Positions 1 through 8,242 of a DNA stretch of 64,000 nt are shown here, piece after piece. The position numbers and the translations under genes are program-made. Source of the stretch: Lachnospiraceae bacterium. Lineage in GTDB: Bacteria > Bacillota > Clostridia > Lachnospirales > Lachnospiraceae. The notes beneath the pieces were generated by a model that was given only the letters and a program-made list of their open reading frames with translations, was not told the DNA's origin and made no database searches. Location of the stretch: NCBI GenBank assembly GCA_017526745.1, contig JAFXQX010000039.1:19874-83873 (forward strand), given 5' to 3'. How positions within the stretch are numbered: the first letter of the stretch is position 1; every line of letters begins with the position of its first letter.

Positions 1-591
1 GGAGAGTATATGAGACCCACTCTTGAGAAGATGAATCAGTTCATTAAGGACGGATGCGTTGATCTTGGTGAGTGCGATACTATCGAGAACAATTACGATG
101 CGGTGATCCTCCGCTTTTTTGAAGGCGATGTGCCGATGATGACCTGCTCCGGAGATACGGTGTCCGGAACAAAGAAACGTGAGAGCCGCTCCGAGGCATT
201 CATTGCAAATCCCTTCGAGTACTCCTTTGTCCCGATCCCGATGTCAAAAGGGGGCGCAGTTTTTCTTGATATGTCGAACCTGCAGTTTTCCGTCAATAAG
301 GACAGTTCCGAACTTGATATTGCCAATGAGTTCATGCGTTTTCTGATAACACCGCAGGAACTTAACGAAATTGCACAGAATAAGGGACTTATGTCTCCGA
401 CGAAGGATCTGTCATTTAGCAGCATGTATGCGGCATTCGGAGATGTTCCGGAATCGGGGATCGTTTCACCGGAAGAGATCGGATTGACCGATGATGCGCT
501 CATACAGTTCAGACAGGCAGTTTTCCATGTCGGAACGGGTGATATGACAATAGATGAGGCGATAGCCGCTTACGGCTCGTTTTCGCAATAA
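1..591 (+). CDS. Extracellular solute-binding protein, sugar ABC transporter type (3' part, cut by window edge)
   Basis: C-terminal portion of a family 1 extracellular solute-binding protein, the lipoprotein that delivers sugars or glycosides to an ABC importer. The frame is already open at base 1, and the ATG at 10 lies inside the domain only 3 bases after a chance GGAGAG, so I treat the gene as 5'-truncated by the window. Visible family features are the run of small and charged residues followed by a segment rich in FVPIPMSKGG and the late helix with NEFMRFLITPQELNEIAQNKG, which match the C-lobe of such proteins (family knowledge). The permease genes are not in view and would have to lie to the left. 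The substrate cannot be read from this fragment. The sugar kinase and aldolase genes further downstream suggest, but do not prove, a sugar ligand. Confidence 0.75.
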   Translation, partial: GEYMRPTLEKMNQFIKDGCVDLGECDTIENNYDAVILRFFEGDVPMMTCSGDTVSGTKKRESRSEAFIANPFEYSFVPIPMSKGGAVFLDMSNLQFSVNKDSSELDIANEFMRFLITPQELNEIAQNKGLMSPTKDLSFSSMYAAFGDVPESGIVSPEEIGLTDDALIQFRQAVFHVGTGDMTIDEAIAAYGSFSQ

Positions 592-894
592 AACGTGTAG
601 GTTTTCTTTCCGCTCTTTTTGGAACGGTACATTGCTTCGTCTCCGGTCTTTCAACTCGTAATAATCGTCACCCAGTACGATCTCCGTCGCATGCCTTATC
701 TTTTCGTCGGCAGAAAGCGCAGCGTCTTCATCTGTCAGTTTTACATCTTCCAGAAGTTCCGGATAGTCTGTATACCCTTTGGCCTCGATAACAAGACGCA
801 TGGCGTAGTATTCCAGATCCATGAGCTTGACGGAGTTGTCCATTGCGGACCGAAGCTGCGAATATGCGGCAGCTGCCCAGCTGTCTGTTTCCAT
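570..894 (-). pseudogene. Remnant of a signalling protein: helical N-terminal piece joined out of frame to a GGDEF-domain tail
   Basis: From an ATG at 894 the minus strand encodes a helical, acidic segment (begins METDSWAAAAYSQLRSAMD) of about 80 residues ending in GDDYYELK. The same frame then runs on as a basic, low-quality tail to 466, antisense to the preceding gene. Shifting one frame near position 640 gives KTGDEAMYRSKKSGKKTYTF and a stop at 570-572. That is the classic last helix and strand of a diguanylate cyclase GGDEF domain (D-E-A-M-Y-x-[SA]-K-x-x-G-[KR]). The rest of the cyclase, including GGDEF itself, is missing. The simplest reading is an internal out-of-frame deletion in an ancestral GGDEF protein. 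A TATAAT-like element on the minus strand (913-918) could still drive it. The alternative is a real small protein using the unshifted frame. This remnant fills the 375-base stretch between the two neighbouring genes. Confidence 0.45.
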
Positions 895-966
895 AATAAT
901 AATCCACGCGGCATTATATCACAAAACAGTACAATTGTATTATAATACCTGAAGGAGGAGATAAAA

Positions 967-1803
967 TTGTTTTCCGAAGGACATCTGATATGGATCGGCC
1001 TGTCGATCCTTATGATAATCATCGGACTGGCGGCCTGCCGCATCCGCAGGCCTTCTCTCAGATCGTTGATGAAGTCGGCTCTGTACATCGGCATTGCCTC
1101 AGAGGTCATCAAGGTTTTTTCCGTGGCGCAGATCGTTCCGGTTGCGGATACCGTCATAAGGGAGGAAGGCGGAAGGATCACAGTCGATTATGTCGTAAGC
1201 GCCGGTTATACTCCGTATATTGCCATGGAACACATGCCGCTCGAACTGTGCTCGCTCTACCTTGTGTTTATGCTCCTTTGCATCGCACTTCGGGACGGAG
1301 GATGGAAAAGAGGACTGTATGCGGTCATGTATGCATCCGGCACGATAGGCGGACTGATGGGCATATTCTTTGCCTCGATCTCCAATGATTTTTCAACCGT
1401 TGCACAGTATTTTGCGTCTGCGAGAGTGTGGCAGTATTTCATCTATCATTCGATGATCGTGGTCGTCAGTCTGTACCTGGGATCTTCGGATGAGGCCGCA
1501 CTGCGGTTTGCCGATCATAAAAAGGCGGTTATCGGATTAGTCCTGTTGGACATACCGACCTTTTATCTGAATTCGGTACTGTCGAGTGAGATCTATGTAA
1601 ACGACAAACTTGTCGGGGTCAGTCACAGGATCAATTATTTCTCTTCATATGTCAGTCCTTTCGGAATGAACTCGCCGGATAAACGCGCATGGCTCATCTA
1701 TCTTGTGATAAGAGCGGTTTTGGCATACCTGTTCATAATCGCGGCCTTTTCTGTCTGCGGTATCAGGGAAAGACTAAGACGGAGGCAAAAGGATAATGTC
1801 TGA
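967..1803 (+). CDS. YwaF/TMEM164-like integral membrane protein
   Basis: Polytopic membrane protein of 278 residues with about seven hydrophobic segments (roughly residues 7-24, 38-56, 95-112, 117-138, 155-172, 184-203 and 244-265). The motif EHMPLELCSLYLV in the third segment resembles the MPL-x-LC-S signature of the YwaF/TMEM164 family, whose bacterial members have no settled function. The start is a TTG 7 bases after a strong GGAGGAG; no ATG fits better. The next gene overlaps by 8 bases, so the two are probably translated together. It opens a plus-strand run that continues into the sugar kinase and aldolase. Confidence 0.6.
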   Translation: MFSEGHLIWIGLSILMIIIGLAACRIRRPSLRSLMKSALYIGIASEVIKVFSVAQIVPVADTVIREEGGRITVDYVVSAGYTPYIAMEHMPLELCSLYLVFMLLCIALRDGGWKRGLYAVMYASGTIGGLMGIFFASISNDFSTVAQYFASARVWQYFIYHSMIVVVSLYLGSSDEAALRFADHKKAVIGLVLLDIPTFYLNSVLSSEIYVNDKLVGVSHRINYFSSYVSPFGMNSPDKRAWLIYLVIRAVLAYLFIIAAFSVCGIRERLRRRQKDNV

Positions 1804-2506
1804 TATAACGGATATCGATCTTATAGAGAAGAGATTTGAACAGCGGTATAAAACGAAGAAGAAGTTAAATCTTGTGATCTGCGCCGTTATAGCGCTGCTG
1901 GGTACCGCATCTGTCATGTTCATCTTCGATTTCGATAATGACGGACTGTATACTTTCCGGTGGATGACCGTTGACGGGACACTGTATACGACCATCATCT
2001 CCTATATCTGCTTTTTCGTGAATATAGTGGAGATCAGAAAATATACCGAGCTTACATCAAGAGCGGTCTATTACATGAGGCTGTCGTCCGCTGTTGCGGA
2101 GGGACTGATCATAACAGTCGTGCTCATCAGCCAGCTTCCGTTTACGGATGAGCATATGCATATATTCAGATTCGATATGTTCAACATGCATATACTGATC
2201 CCGCTCCTGACGATCCTCTCATTTATCATGAACGATTCCCCGATCGGTTTCATCAACCGCATTAAGCGCTTAAACGGAACGTGGTTCATAACGGTTTATG
2301 CGGTTGTCATAGTATCGTTCATACTTGGCGGGACGATCTCAGATGACATGATCCCGTACGAATTCCTTGATATCGTTAATATGTCGGCAGGCGAGATAAT
2401 CGGATGCCTTCTGGTCATATATACGATCGGGTATTGCTTTTCCAATCTTTTGTACAGGCTTAACAAAAAGATATCATTCAGGATGCTAAGGGTTACCGGA
2501 CGATGA
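1796..2506 (+). CDS. Six-TM membrane protein, Pr6Pr/FAR-17a-like
   Basis: Membrane protein of 236 residues with about six hydrophobic helices and a basic, charged N-terminal 22 residues. The layout, with a WMTVDGTLYTTIISYICFFVN segment near residue 56-75 and a later FNMHILIPLLTILSFI segment, resembles the Pr6Pr/FAR-17a-AIG1-like membrane family, in which an early helix carries FTxxSN-like polar residues. That assignment is tentative. It overlaps the upstream membrane protein by 8 bases and the downstream kinase by 4 bases (ATGA), so it sits inside a translationally coupled operon. The substrate or partner is unknown. Confidence 0.5.
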   Translation: MSDITDIDLIEKRFEQRYKTKKKLNLVICAVIALLGTASVMFIFDFDNDGLYTFRWMTVDGTLYTTIISYICFFVNIVEIRKYTELTSRAVYYMRLSSAVAEGLIITVVLISQLPFTDEHMHIFRFDMFNMHILIPLLTILSFIMNDSPIGFINRIKRLNGTWFITVYAVVIVSFILGGTISDDMIPYEFLDIVNMSAGEIIGCLLVIYTIGYCFSNLLYRLNKKISFRMLRVTGR

Positions 2507-3636
2507 AAAAGAAAACGATAGTAGCGGGACACATATGTCTTGATATCACTCCCATGATCCCGGACAGGAAGACAGATCATATCGGGGATATCCTGTCTCC
2601 CGGAAAGACGGTAAATGCAGGTGCGGCGGATATACATACCGGAGGTGCGGTCGCAAACACCGGACTGGCAATGAAGATCCTCGGCGCCGATGTCAGTCTT
2701 GCGGGAAAGATCGGAGATGACGAGTTCGGTGACATGATCGAAAAGATCATGGACGGATACGGCGTATCGGAAGGACTGATAAGAAGTCCCGGCGATCACA
2801 CATCATACTCTGTCGTGATCGCGGTCCCGGGGCTTGACCGTATATTCATGCATTATCCGGGAGCGAACGATACGTTTTGCTATGACGATCTGCAGACGGA
2901 AGAAATAAAAGAAGCCGCCTTGTTCCATTTCGGATATCCTTCGATAATGAAGAAGATGTATGAGGATGACGGTGCGGAGCTTGTGCGTATCATGAAGAAC
3001 GTCAAGTCGATGGACGCAGCAACAAGCCTTGACCTGAGTGCGGTCGATCCCGAAAGCGAATCCGGAAAGAGCGACTGGGAGCGGATACTGTCCGACACTC
3101 TGCCCTACGTTGATATATTTGCCCCGAGCATAGAAGAGCTCATGTTCATGCTGTGCAGGAGCCGGTATGAGAGCATCAGCCAAAATGCACGGGAAGATGA
3201 TTTTACATCCCATATAGACATCAAAGAGGATGTGATCCCTCAGGCGCAGCGATGCATCGATATGGGTGCGAAGATCGTTCTCATCAAGTGCGGTGCAAGA
3301 GGTATGTATTATATGACTTCAGAACGCGAAGGGATACTTAAGGTCGGATCAAAGCTCGGGCTCGATGCCGCGGCGTGGACACAAAAGAGCGCCTTTGTGC
3401 CAAGCTTTGTTCCCGACAGGGTATTATCGGCAACGGGTGCGGGAGATACGGCAATAGCAGCGTTCCTGACATCGATATTAAAAGGGTACGGGCCTGCTGA
3501 CTGCGCAAAATATGCCGCTGCTGCGGGAGCGCTGGCGGTAAGCGAATACGATGCGCTGTCCGGCCTGAAAAGCTTTGAAGAGATAGACCGTATGATAAGG
3601 AACGGGTGGAAGCAAAGAGGTGATGACCGATGTTAG
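2503..3636 (+). CDS. PfkB-family carbohydrate kinase
   Basis: Cytoplasmic ribokinase-type sugar kinase that transfers phosphate from ATP to a sugar or sugar-phosphate hydroxyl. Visible signatures are the first PfkB motif (GGAVANTGLAMKILGADVSL, about residues 46-65, followed by GKIGDDEFG) and the second motif SATGAGDTAIAAFL (about 307-320), whose Asp is the catalytic base and whose GAGD forms the anion hole. At 377 residues it is about 60 residues longer than a typical family member; the extra length is in the middle, around residues 185-245. The next gene, a class II aldolase, overlaps by 7 bases. A kinase-aldolase pair suggests phosphorylation and then cleavage of a ketose phosphate, as in tagatose or fructose-1-phosphate type routes (inference). 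The exact sugar is not determined. Confidence 0.85.
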   Translation: MKKKTIVAGHICLDITPMIPDRKTDHIGDILSPGKTVNAGAADIHTGGAVANTGLAMKILGADVSLAGKIGDDEFGDMIEKIMDGYGVSEGLIRSPGDHTSYSVVIAVPGLDRIFMHYPGANDTFCYDDLQTEEIKEAALFHFGYPSIMKKMYEDDGAELVRIMKNVKSMDAATSLDLSAVDPESESGKSDWERILSDTLPYVDIFAPSIEELMFMLCRSRYESISQNAREDDFTSHIDIKEDVIPQAQRCIDMGAKIVLIKCGARGMYYMTSEREGILKVGSKLGLDAAAWTQKSAFVPSFVPDRVLSATGAGDTAIAAFLTSILKGYGPADCAKYAAAAGALAVSEYDALSGLKSFEEIDRMIRNGWKQRGDDRC

Positions 3637-4469
3637 TCAATCTGAATGAGATACTGATCCCGGCAAAAGAGAAGAGGTATGGTGTCGGTTTTTTCAATGC
3701 GGTAAATGTCGAGATGGCACGTGCCGTGATAGAGACTGCAGAGGAGATGGATTCGCCCGTCATCATAGGCACTGCGGAAATACTTCTTCCGGTTACGGAA
3801 CTTGTAAATGTTGCAGACTATCTCATACCTATGGCAAAACGTGCATCCGTACCGGTCTGCGTGCACTACGACCACGGACTGACGTCCGAAAGGTGCATGG
3901 AGGCTGCGGATCTTGGATTCACATCCATCATGTATGACTGTTCAACTCTTGCATACGAAGAGAACATAAGCGAGCTTGCCCGCATGACAGGGATATGTCA
4001 CAAAAGAGGGATCACGGTCGAAGGTGAACTCGGTCATGTCGGGGACAATGAGGGAGACGGTAAACTTGAGCGCCCGGAAGACTTCTACACGGATCCTGAC
4101 CAGGCGGAGGATTACGTGAAAAGAACAGGTGTTGATGCACTTGCGGTCGCGGTCGGTAATGCTCATGGAGATTATAAGTTTCCTCCCAAACTTGATTTTG
4201 ACAGGATCAGGACAATAGCTGCCCGCACCGGGATCCCCCTTGTGCTTCACGGCGGGAGCGGTCTGTCCGATGGGGATTTTACGCGGGCGGTCAGTGAAGG
4301 GATATGCAAGATAAACATATTTACCGATATCGATAAAGCGGGAAAAGAAGGGATCAGAAGAGGCCTTGATGAAGGGGCTTCGAGTGTGTGCGGCCTTATC
4401 CCCTATGAGACAGAGGCAATAAAAGAGGTCGTCCGGAACAAGATCAGATTGTTCGGATCGGGAAGATAA
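3630..4469 (+). CDS. Class II fructose/tagatose-bisphosphate-type aldolase
   Basis: Zinc-dependent class II ketose-bisphosphate aldolase that reversibly cleaves a ketose bisphosphate into dihydroxyacetone phosphate and an aldehyde. The 279-residue TIM-barrel pattern is complete. HYDHG places catalytic Asp81 and zinc ligand His82, EGELGHVG carries Glu133, GNAHG carries His179 and LHGGSG carries His207. The usual HLDHG motif reads HYDHG here. NIFTDID near residue 230 corresponds to the family NVNTD phosphate-binding motif. It overlaps the PfkB-type kinase by 7 bases, so the two probably act in sequence. Substrate stereochemistry (fructose, tagatose or other) cannot be decided from sequence alone. 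Confidence 0.88.
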   Translation: MLVNLNEILIPAKEKRYGVGFFNAVNVEMARAVIETAEEMDSPVIIGTAEILLPVTELVNVADYLIPMAKRASVPVCVHYDHGLTSERCMEAADLGFTSIMYDCSTLAYEENISELARMTGICHKRGITVEGELGHVGDNEGDGKLERPEDFYTDPDQAEDYVKRTGVDALAVAVGNAHGDYKFPPKLDFDRIRTIAARTGIPLVLHGGSGLSDGDFTRAVSEGICKINIFTDIDKAGKEGIRRGLDEGASSVCGLIPYETEAIKEVVRNKIRLFGSGR

Positions 4470-4482
4470 CAGAGGTAGAGTC

Positions 4483-5286
4483 ATGGCCCTTGCAGGTGTT
4501 GTTAAAACAGATGATTTTGAAATGGATTATTGTACGTTCGGAAAAGGAGACAGGATATTTGTGATCATTCCGGGCCTTTCCGTACAAAGCGTTATGGGGT
4601 CAAAGGATGCCATTGAAAAAGCCTATGAGTTGTTTGGGAATGATTTTACCGTTTACGTTTTTGACAGGAAGCGCAGCATCCCTGAAGGATACTCGGTAAG
4701 TGATATGGCTGATGATACGGCAGCTGCGATGAAACAGCTCGGGCTCGATGGGGCATACATCTTCGGTGCATCGCAGGGCGGTATGATCGGGATGATGCTC
4801 GCCATAAAATATCCGGAACTTGTTTCAAAACTCGCCCTCGGCTCCACATCATCGCATGTTCATCGCAGCCAGCAGAAGGTGATAAAGGAGTGGATACGAC
4901 TGGCCCAAAACAAAGACAGTGCGGGCCTTTATGATGAATTCGGGAAGGAGATATATCCTCCGGATGTTTATGAACAGTTCAGAGATTCTTTTGCCGAAGC
5001 GGCCAAAAGTGTGACGGACAAGGATCTTGAAAGATTCGTGATACTTGCTCGTGCCGTTGTGGATTTTAATATCACCGGGCAGCTTAAAATGATCGACTGC
5101 CCCGTCCTCGCACTCGGAGAGTTTGATGATGAGGTGCTGGACAGCGATGCGACCATGGAGATCGCGGAAAATCTCGACTATCGCTCCGATTTTTCCCTTT
5201 ATATGTATAAAGGGTACGGACATGCCGCTTTCGACACCGCCCCGGACTATAAAAAGAGACTCTATGATTTCTATATGAAACCATGA
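4483..5286 (+). CDS. Alpha/beta hydrolase
   Basis: Soluble alpha/beta hydrolase of 267 residues. The nucleophile elbow GASQGG places Ser97; the acid is probably Asp215 or Asp216 in LGEFDDEVLD, and the catalytic His247 lies in GYGHAAFD. Helices over residues 125-195 form the cap. It begins 13 bases after the aldolase gene behind GAGGTAGAG, so it probably belongs to the same operon. Family members hydrolyse esters or related bonds; no specific substrate can be read. A promoter-like element overlaps the end of the gene and serves the next operon. Confidence 0.8.
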   Translation: MALAGVVKTDDFEMDYCTFGKGDRIFVIIPGLSVQSVMGSKDAIEKAYELFGNDFTVYVFDRKRSIPEGYSVSDMADDTAAAMKQLGLDGAYIFGASQGGMIGMMLAIKYPELVSKLALGSTSSHVHRSQQKVIKEWIRLAQNKDSAGLYDEFGKEIYPPDVYEQFRDSFAEAAKSVTDKDLERFVILARAVVDFNITGQLKMIDCPVLALGEFDDEVLDSDATMEIAENLDYRSDFSLYMYKGYGHAAFDTAPDYKKRLYDFYMKP

Positions 5287-5292
5287 TATAAT
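5284..5292 (+). promoter_or_regulatory. Extended -10 promoter for the REC/GGDEF/HD-GYP signalling operon
   Basis: TGATATAAT is an exact extended -10 element (TG-N-TATAAT). It overlaps the stop codon of the hydrolase gene and lies about 60 bases before the first signalling gene. The -35 region (5264-5269) is poor, which extended -10 promoters tolerate. Confidence 0.45.
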
Positions 5293-5351
5293 CACTTGTA
5301 ATCCCTTGTCACCCCGTAACAGCAGATCTTTCTTTGGCAGGAGATCATAAA

Positions 5352-5873
5352 ATGTTCAATTCCCCTGATGAGGTTAACCTTCGTCGTTATACGGACAATC
5401 TGGCCGGCAGCGGTGCAGCAGTCATACTGTTCGGGATCTGGAGCGCAGTCAGGCTTTTTATGCAGATCACCATGGACCGGACTGCATACGAGGATATCAT
5501 CGAAACTGTGGGTATAACCGACTATACCCCTGAGTTCCTTAATCTTGTCATATTCTTTATCCTGTCGTTCTTTGCGTTGAGCATCATGCTGCTTCACCTT
5601 TGCGTAGGAGTGGCTGCGATCCGGTACAGCAGGGGCAGAAGTGTCAGAAGAACTTACCTGCTGTTTGTTGCCGTTGTTATGATCTTTATGTTTGTGGGGA
5701 TCCGGGGTAATTTCTTTGACGCAAAGACAGATCAGTATGTTTTTAAGATGACCGCATTAGCCACATCGATAGTTGACATCACAATGATATTTGTCCTTTT
5801 TGATATCATCTTTTCTTCGATCATGATCGGAAAGCTCCGGAAGAATGTCGGACCGGGATTAAGGAGCATATAA
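5352..5873 (+). CDS. Four-TM membrane protein of unknown function at the head of a signalling operon
   Basis: Unrecognised membrane protein of 173 residues with four predicted helices: about residues 20-36 (GAAVILFGIWSAVRLFM), 62-85, 103-120 and 134-158. I chose the ATG at 5352, behind CAGGAGA with an 8-base gap, over an upstream TTG. Its stop codon overlaps the start of the following c-di-GMP regulator (TAATG), so the two are translationally coupled. A small polytopic protein fixed upstream of a soluble response regulator could act as its membrane anchor or sensor partner, but nothing in the sequence proves this. Confidence 0.6.
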   Translation: MFNSPDEVNLRRYTDNLAGSGAAVILFGIWSAVRLFMQITMDRTAYEDIIETVGITDYTPEFLNLVIFFILSFFALSIMLLHLCVGVAAIRYSRGRSVRRTYLLFVAVVMIFMFVGIRGNFFDAKTDQYVFKMTALATSIVDITMIFVLFDIIFSSIMIGKLRKNVGPGLRSI

Positions 5874-8242
5874 TGGCTTCGTGGATAATAATAGTTGATG
5901 ACGATGTTACAAACCTCAAAGCGGCGGGTCAGATCCTTTCCAAAAACAACATGCGTGTTACCACATTGAAGTCGGGAAAGAGCCTGCTTGATTACGTGCG
6001 CGAAAAAGGTGCACCCGACCTCATTCTTCTTGACATCAACATGCCGGGGATGGATGGATTTGAAACGCTTTCCAATTACCGTAAGCTCGAGGAGGAACTG
6101 TCCGTACCCGAGACCCCGATCGTCTTTCTGACGGCTGACGAAGACGGTGCGAATGAGAGCCGCGGTTTTGAGATGGGGGTGAGCGATTACATCAGGAAGC
6201 CGTTCGATCCGGATGTTCTCGTACGACGTGTAAACAATATCGTTAATACCCGGGGGCAGATGCTCCGCTTTGAAGAAGAGGCGACCATTGACAAGCTCAC
6301 GGGCTTTCTGAACAAATACAATGCAAATGAACAGATCGGAAAACTGTGCGCTTCCAAAGAAGGTGCACTCTTTATCATAGATCTTGATTCTTTCAAACTC
6401 GTCAATGATATTTACGGTCATGATATGGGTGACCGTGTCCTTGCGACATTCTCCGAGATCCTGAAAGCGAATATGGTATTTCCCGCAGTCTTCGGCAGGA
6501 TAGGCGGAGACGAGTTTCTGATGTTTGCCGAAAACCTTCATGATGAGAAGGAGATCAGCAAGTATTCCGAAACAATAAACCGCTGTCTGATCATAGAAGC
6601 CCGTAAGATGATGGGCGAGGATATGAGCATACCGCTCGGCGCTTCGATAGGTGTTGTTTTTGCCCCCGATCAGGGCACTGATTTCAACACCCTCTTCAGG
6701 CTCGCCGACAAGGCGCTTTATATGATAAAGAGCAACGGCAAGCACGGCTATTCACTGTATCTTGAAGAAAACGAGGCCAGTCAGGTCCCGACCGATATCA
6801 GCCTTGCGATGCTGACCCAGATACTTGAGGAACGCAATATCCCGCAGAATGCCATGTGGATGGGAAAAGAAGCGTTCGGAAACGTATACCGTTACATGAT
6901 CCGGTACATGGACAGATACCGCGGAACAGCGTATAAGATGCTCTTTACCGCAAAGTTCATTCCGAAGGATCTGTCCGGATCCGAAAAAGAAAGGATCATG
7001 TTAAGCCTTCGCGAACTTCTCCAGGAATCCTTAAGAAACAGCGATATCATGATGCAGATCGGGGATAACCACTTCTTCCTGATGCTTCCGGAGATAAGCG
7101 ACTACAATGTCTCGCGTGTGACAGACAGGGTCATGCATGCCTGGAAGAGCAACCAGTACAGCGGTCTTGTTAAGCTGTCTGTTGAGACTGAGAGCACCGA
7201 TCCGGAGATGCATGACTATGTTTCGGACCGGTCCGATGACGAAAATCATATCATCGTGGTTAACGATGATACCGCTGACCTTGACTTTATGGTCAACAGC
7301 CTTCTTGCAAAAGGATATGATGTTACCGGCGTCTCAGGCGGATCGCAGCTTCTTGAGATGCTTGAAGAGAGCAGGCCGAACCTTATCATCATCAAGGAAG
7401 ATCTTGAAGGTCTTTCCGGACTTGACACGATAGTCAGCATCAGAAAACAGGGCGGCGCGATCCGGAGGATCCCGGTGGTACTTATAGCAAATGACGATCT
7501 CGCAGTGGAACAAAGAGGCCTCGAACTTGGCGTCGTTGATTTTATCCGCATGCCGATATCCAAAGAGAAACTGTTCATCCGCGTCAGTAACATCTTAAGG
7601 ATGACGATCCTGAAGGATCACATGAATCAGGAGGTCGAGAAAAAGACTGAGGAATACGAGCAGCTCGGTATTCATATAATAAAAGCACTTGCGCTTTCGA
7701 TCGATGCGAAGGACAGATACACAAACGGCCATTCGAGCCGTGTTGCCGAATACTCCAGGGAGATCGCGGCAAGATGCGGATATGGCGAGCACGAGCAAAA
7801 TGAGATATATATTGCAGGCCTGTTGCACGATGTCGGCAAGATAGGCATACCCGATGCGATCATAAACAAGAAGGACAGACTTACCGACGAGGAATACGAC
7901 GTCATCAAGAAGCATCCCGTCATCGGTGCGCAGATACTTGGATCGATAAAGGAGATGCCGAACCTTCCTAACGGTGCAAGATGGCATCATGAAAGATATG
8001 ACGGAAGCGGTTATCCCGACGGACTTCGCGGGGATGCCATACCGGAAGTTGCAAGGATCATCGCAGTGGCAGATGCGTATGATGCCATGACGAGCCATAG
8101 AAGCTACAGGGATACCCTGCCTCAGGACGAGGTAAGGGCAGAACTGAAAAGATGCAGCGGTACCCAGTTCGATCCCGTATTTGCCGACATCATGATCGGC
8201 ATCATGGATGAGGACAAGGACTACCAGCTGAGGGAACAGTAA
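5873..8242 (+). CDS. Response regulator REC-GGDEF-degenerate GGDEF-degenerate REC-HD-GYP (c-di-GMP synthesis and breakdown)
   Basis: Cytoplasmic regulator of 789 residues. Residues 1-125 are a receiver with acidic DDD at 9-11 and phosphoacceptor Asp54 (LLDINMPGMDG). Residues about 140-300 are an intact GGDEF cyclase: DKLTGFLNKYN, DLDSFKLVNDIYGHDMGD and GGDEF at 211-215, with no RxxD inhibitory site five residues upstream. Residues about 310-445 look like a second, degenerate cyclase fold (MQIGDNHFFLMLPE replaces the GGDEF hairpin). Residues about 460-580 form a second receiver in which the phosphoacceptor Asp is replaced by Lys (LIIIKEDLEG). Residues about 605-785 are an HD-GYP phosphodiesterase with H652-D653 (LLHDVGKIG), HHERYDG and SGYPDG. 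One protein therefore carries both making and breaking activities for c-di-GMP. The following hybrid kinases start immediately downstream and are likely phosphodonors. Confidence 0.9.
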   Translation: MASWIIIVDDDVTNLKAAGQILSKNNMRVTTLKSGKSLLDYVREKGAPDLILLDINMPGMDGFETLSNYRKLEEELSVPETPIVFLTADEDGANESRGFEMGVSDYIRKPFDPDVLVRRVNNIVNTRGQMLRFEEEATIDKLTGFLNKYNANEQIGKLCASKEGALFIIDLDSFKLVNDIYGHDMGDRVLATFSEILKANMVFPAVFGRIGGDEFLMFAENLHDEKEISKYSETINRCLIIEARKMMGEDMSIPLGASIGVVFAPDQGTDFNTLFRLADKALYMIKSNGKHGYSLYLEENEASQVPTDISLAMLTQILEERNIPQNAMWMGKEAFGNVYRYMIRYMDRYRGTAYKMLFTAKFIPKDLSGSEKERIMLSLRELLQESLRNSDIMMQIGDNHFFLMLPEISDYNVSRVTDRVMHAWKSNQYSGLVKLSVETESTDPEMHDYVSDRSDDENHIIVVNDDTADLDFMVNSLLAKGYDVTGVSGGSQLLEMLEESRPNLIIIKEDLEGLSGLDTIVSIRKQGGAIRRIPVVLIANDDLAVEQRGLELGVVDFIRMPISKEKLFIRVSNILRMTILKDHMNQEVEKKTEEYEQLGIHIIKALALSIDAKDRYTNGHSSRVAEYSREIAARCGYGEHEQNEIYIAGLLHDVGKIGIPDAIINKKDRLTDEEYDVIKKHPVIGAQILGSIKEMPNLPNGARWHHERYDGSGYPDGLRGDAIPEVARIIAVADAYDAMTSHRSYRDTLPQDEVRAELKRCSGTQFDPVFADIMIGIMDEDKDYQLREQ

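Noticed and set aside
619..945. Plus-strand open frame of 108 codons between the solute-binding protein and the YwaF-like gene
   Set aside because: It is antisense to the minus-strand fossil, has no ribosome site and a Cys/Phe/Arg-rich composition unlike the real genes.
5732..6745. Long minus-strand open frame (337 codons) opposite the c-di-GMP regulator
   Set aside because: It lies fully antisense to a clear REC-GGDEF gene and shows no domain pattern.
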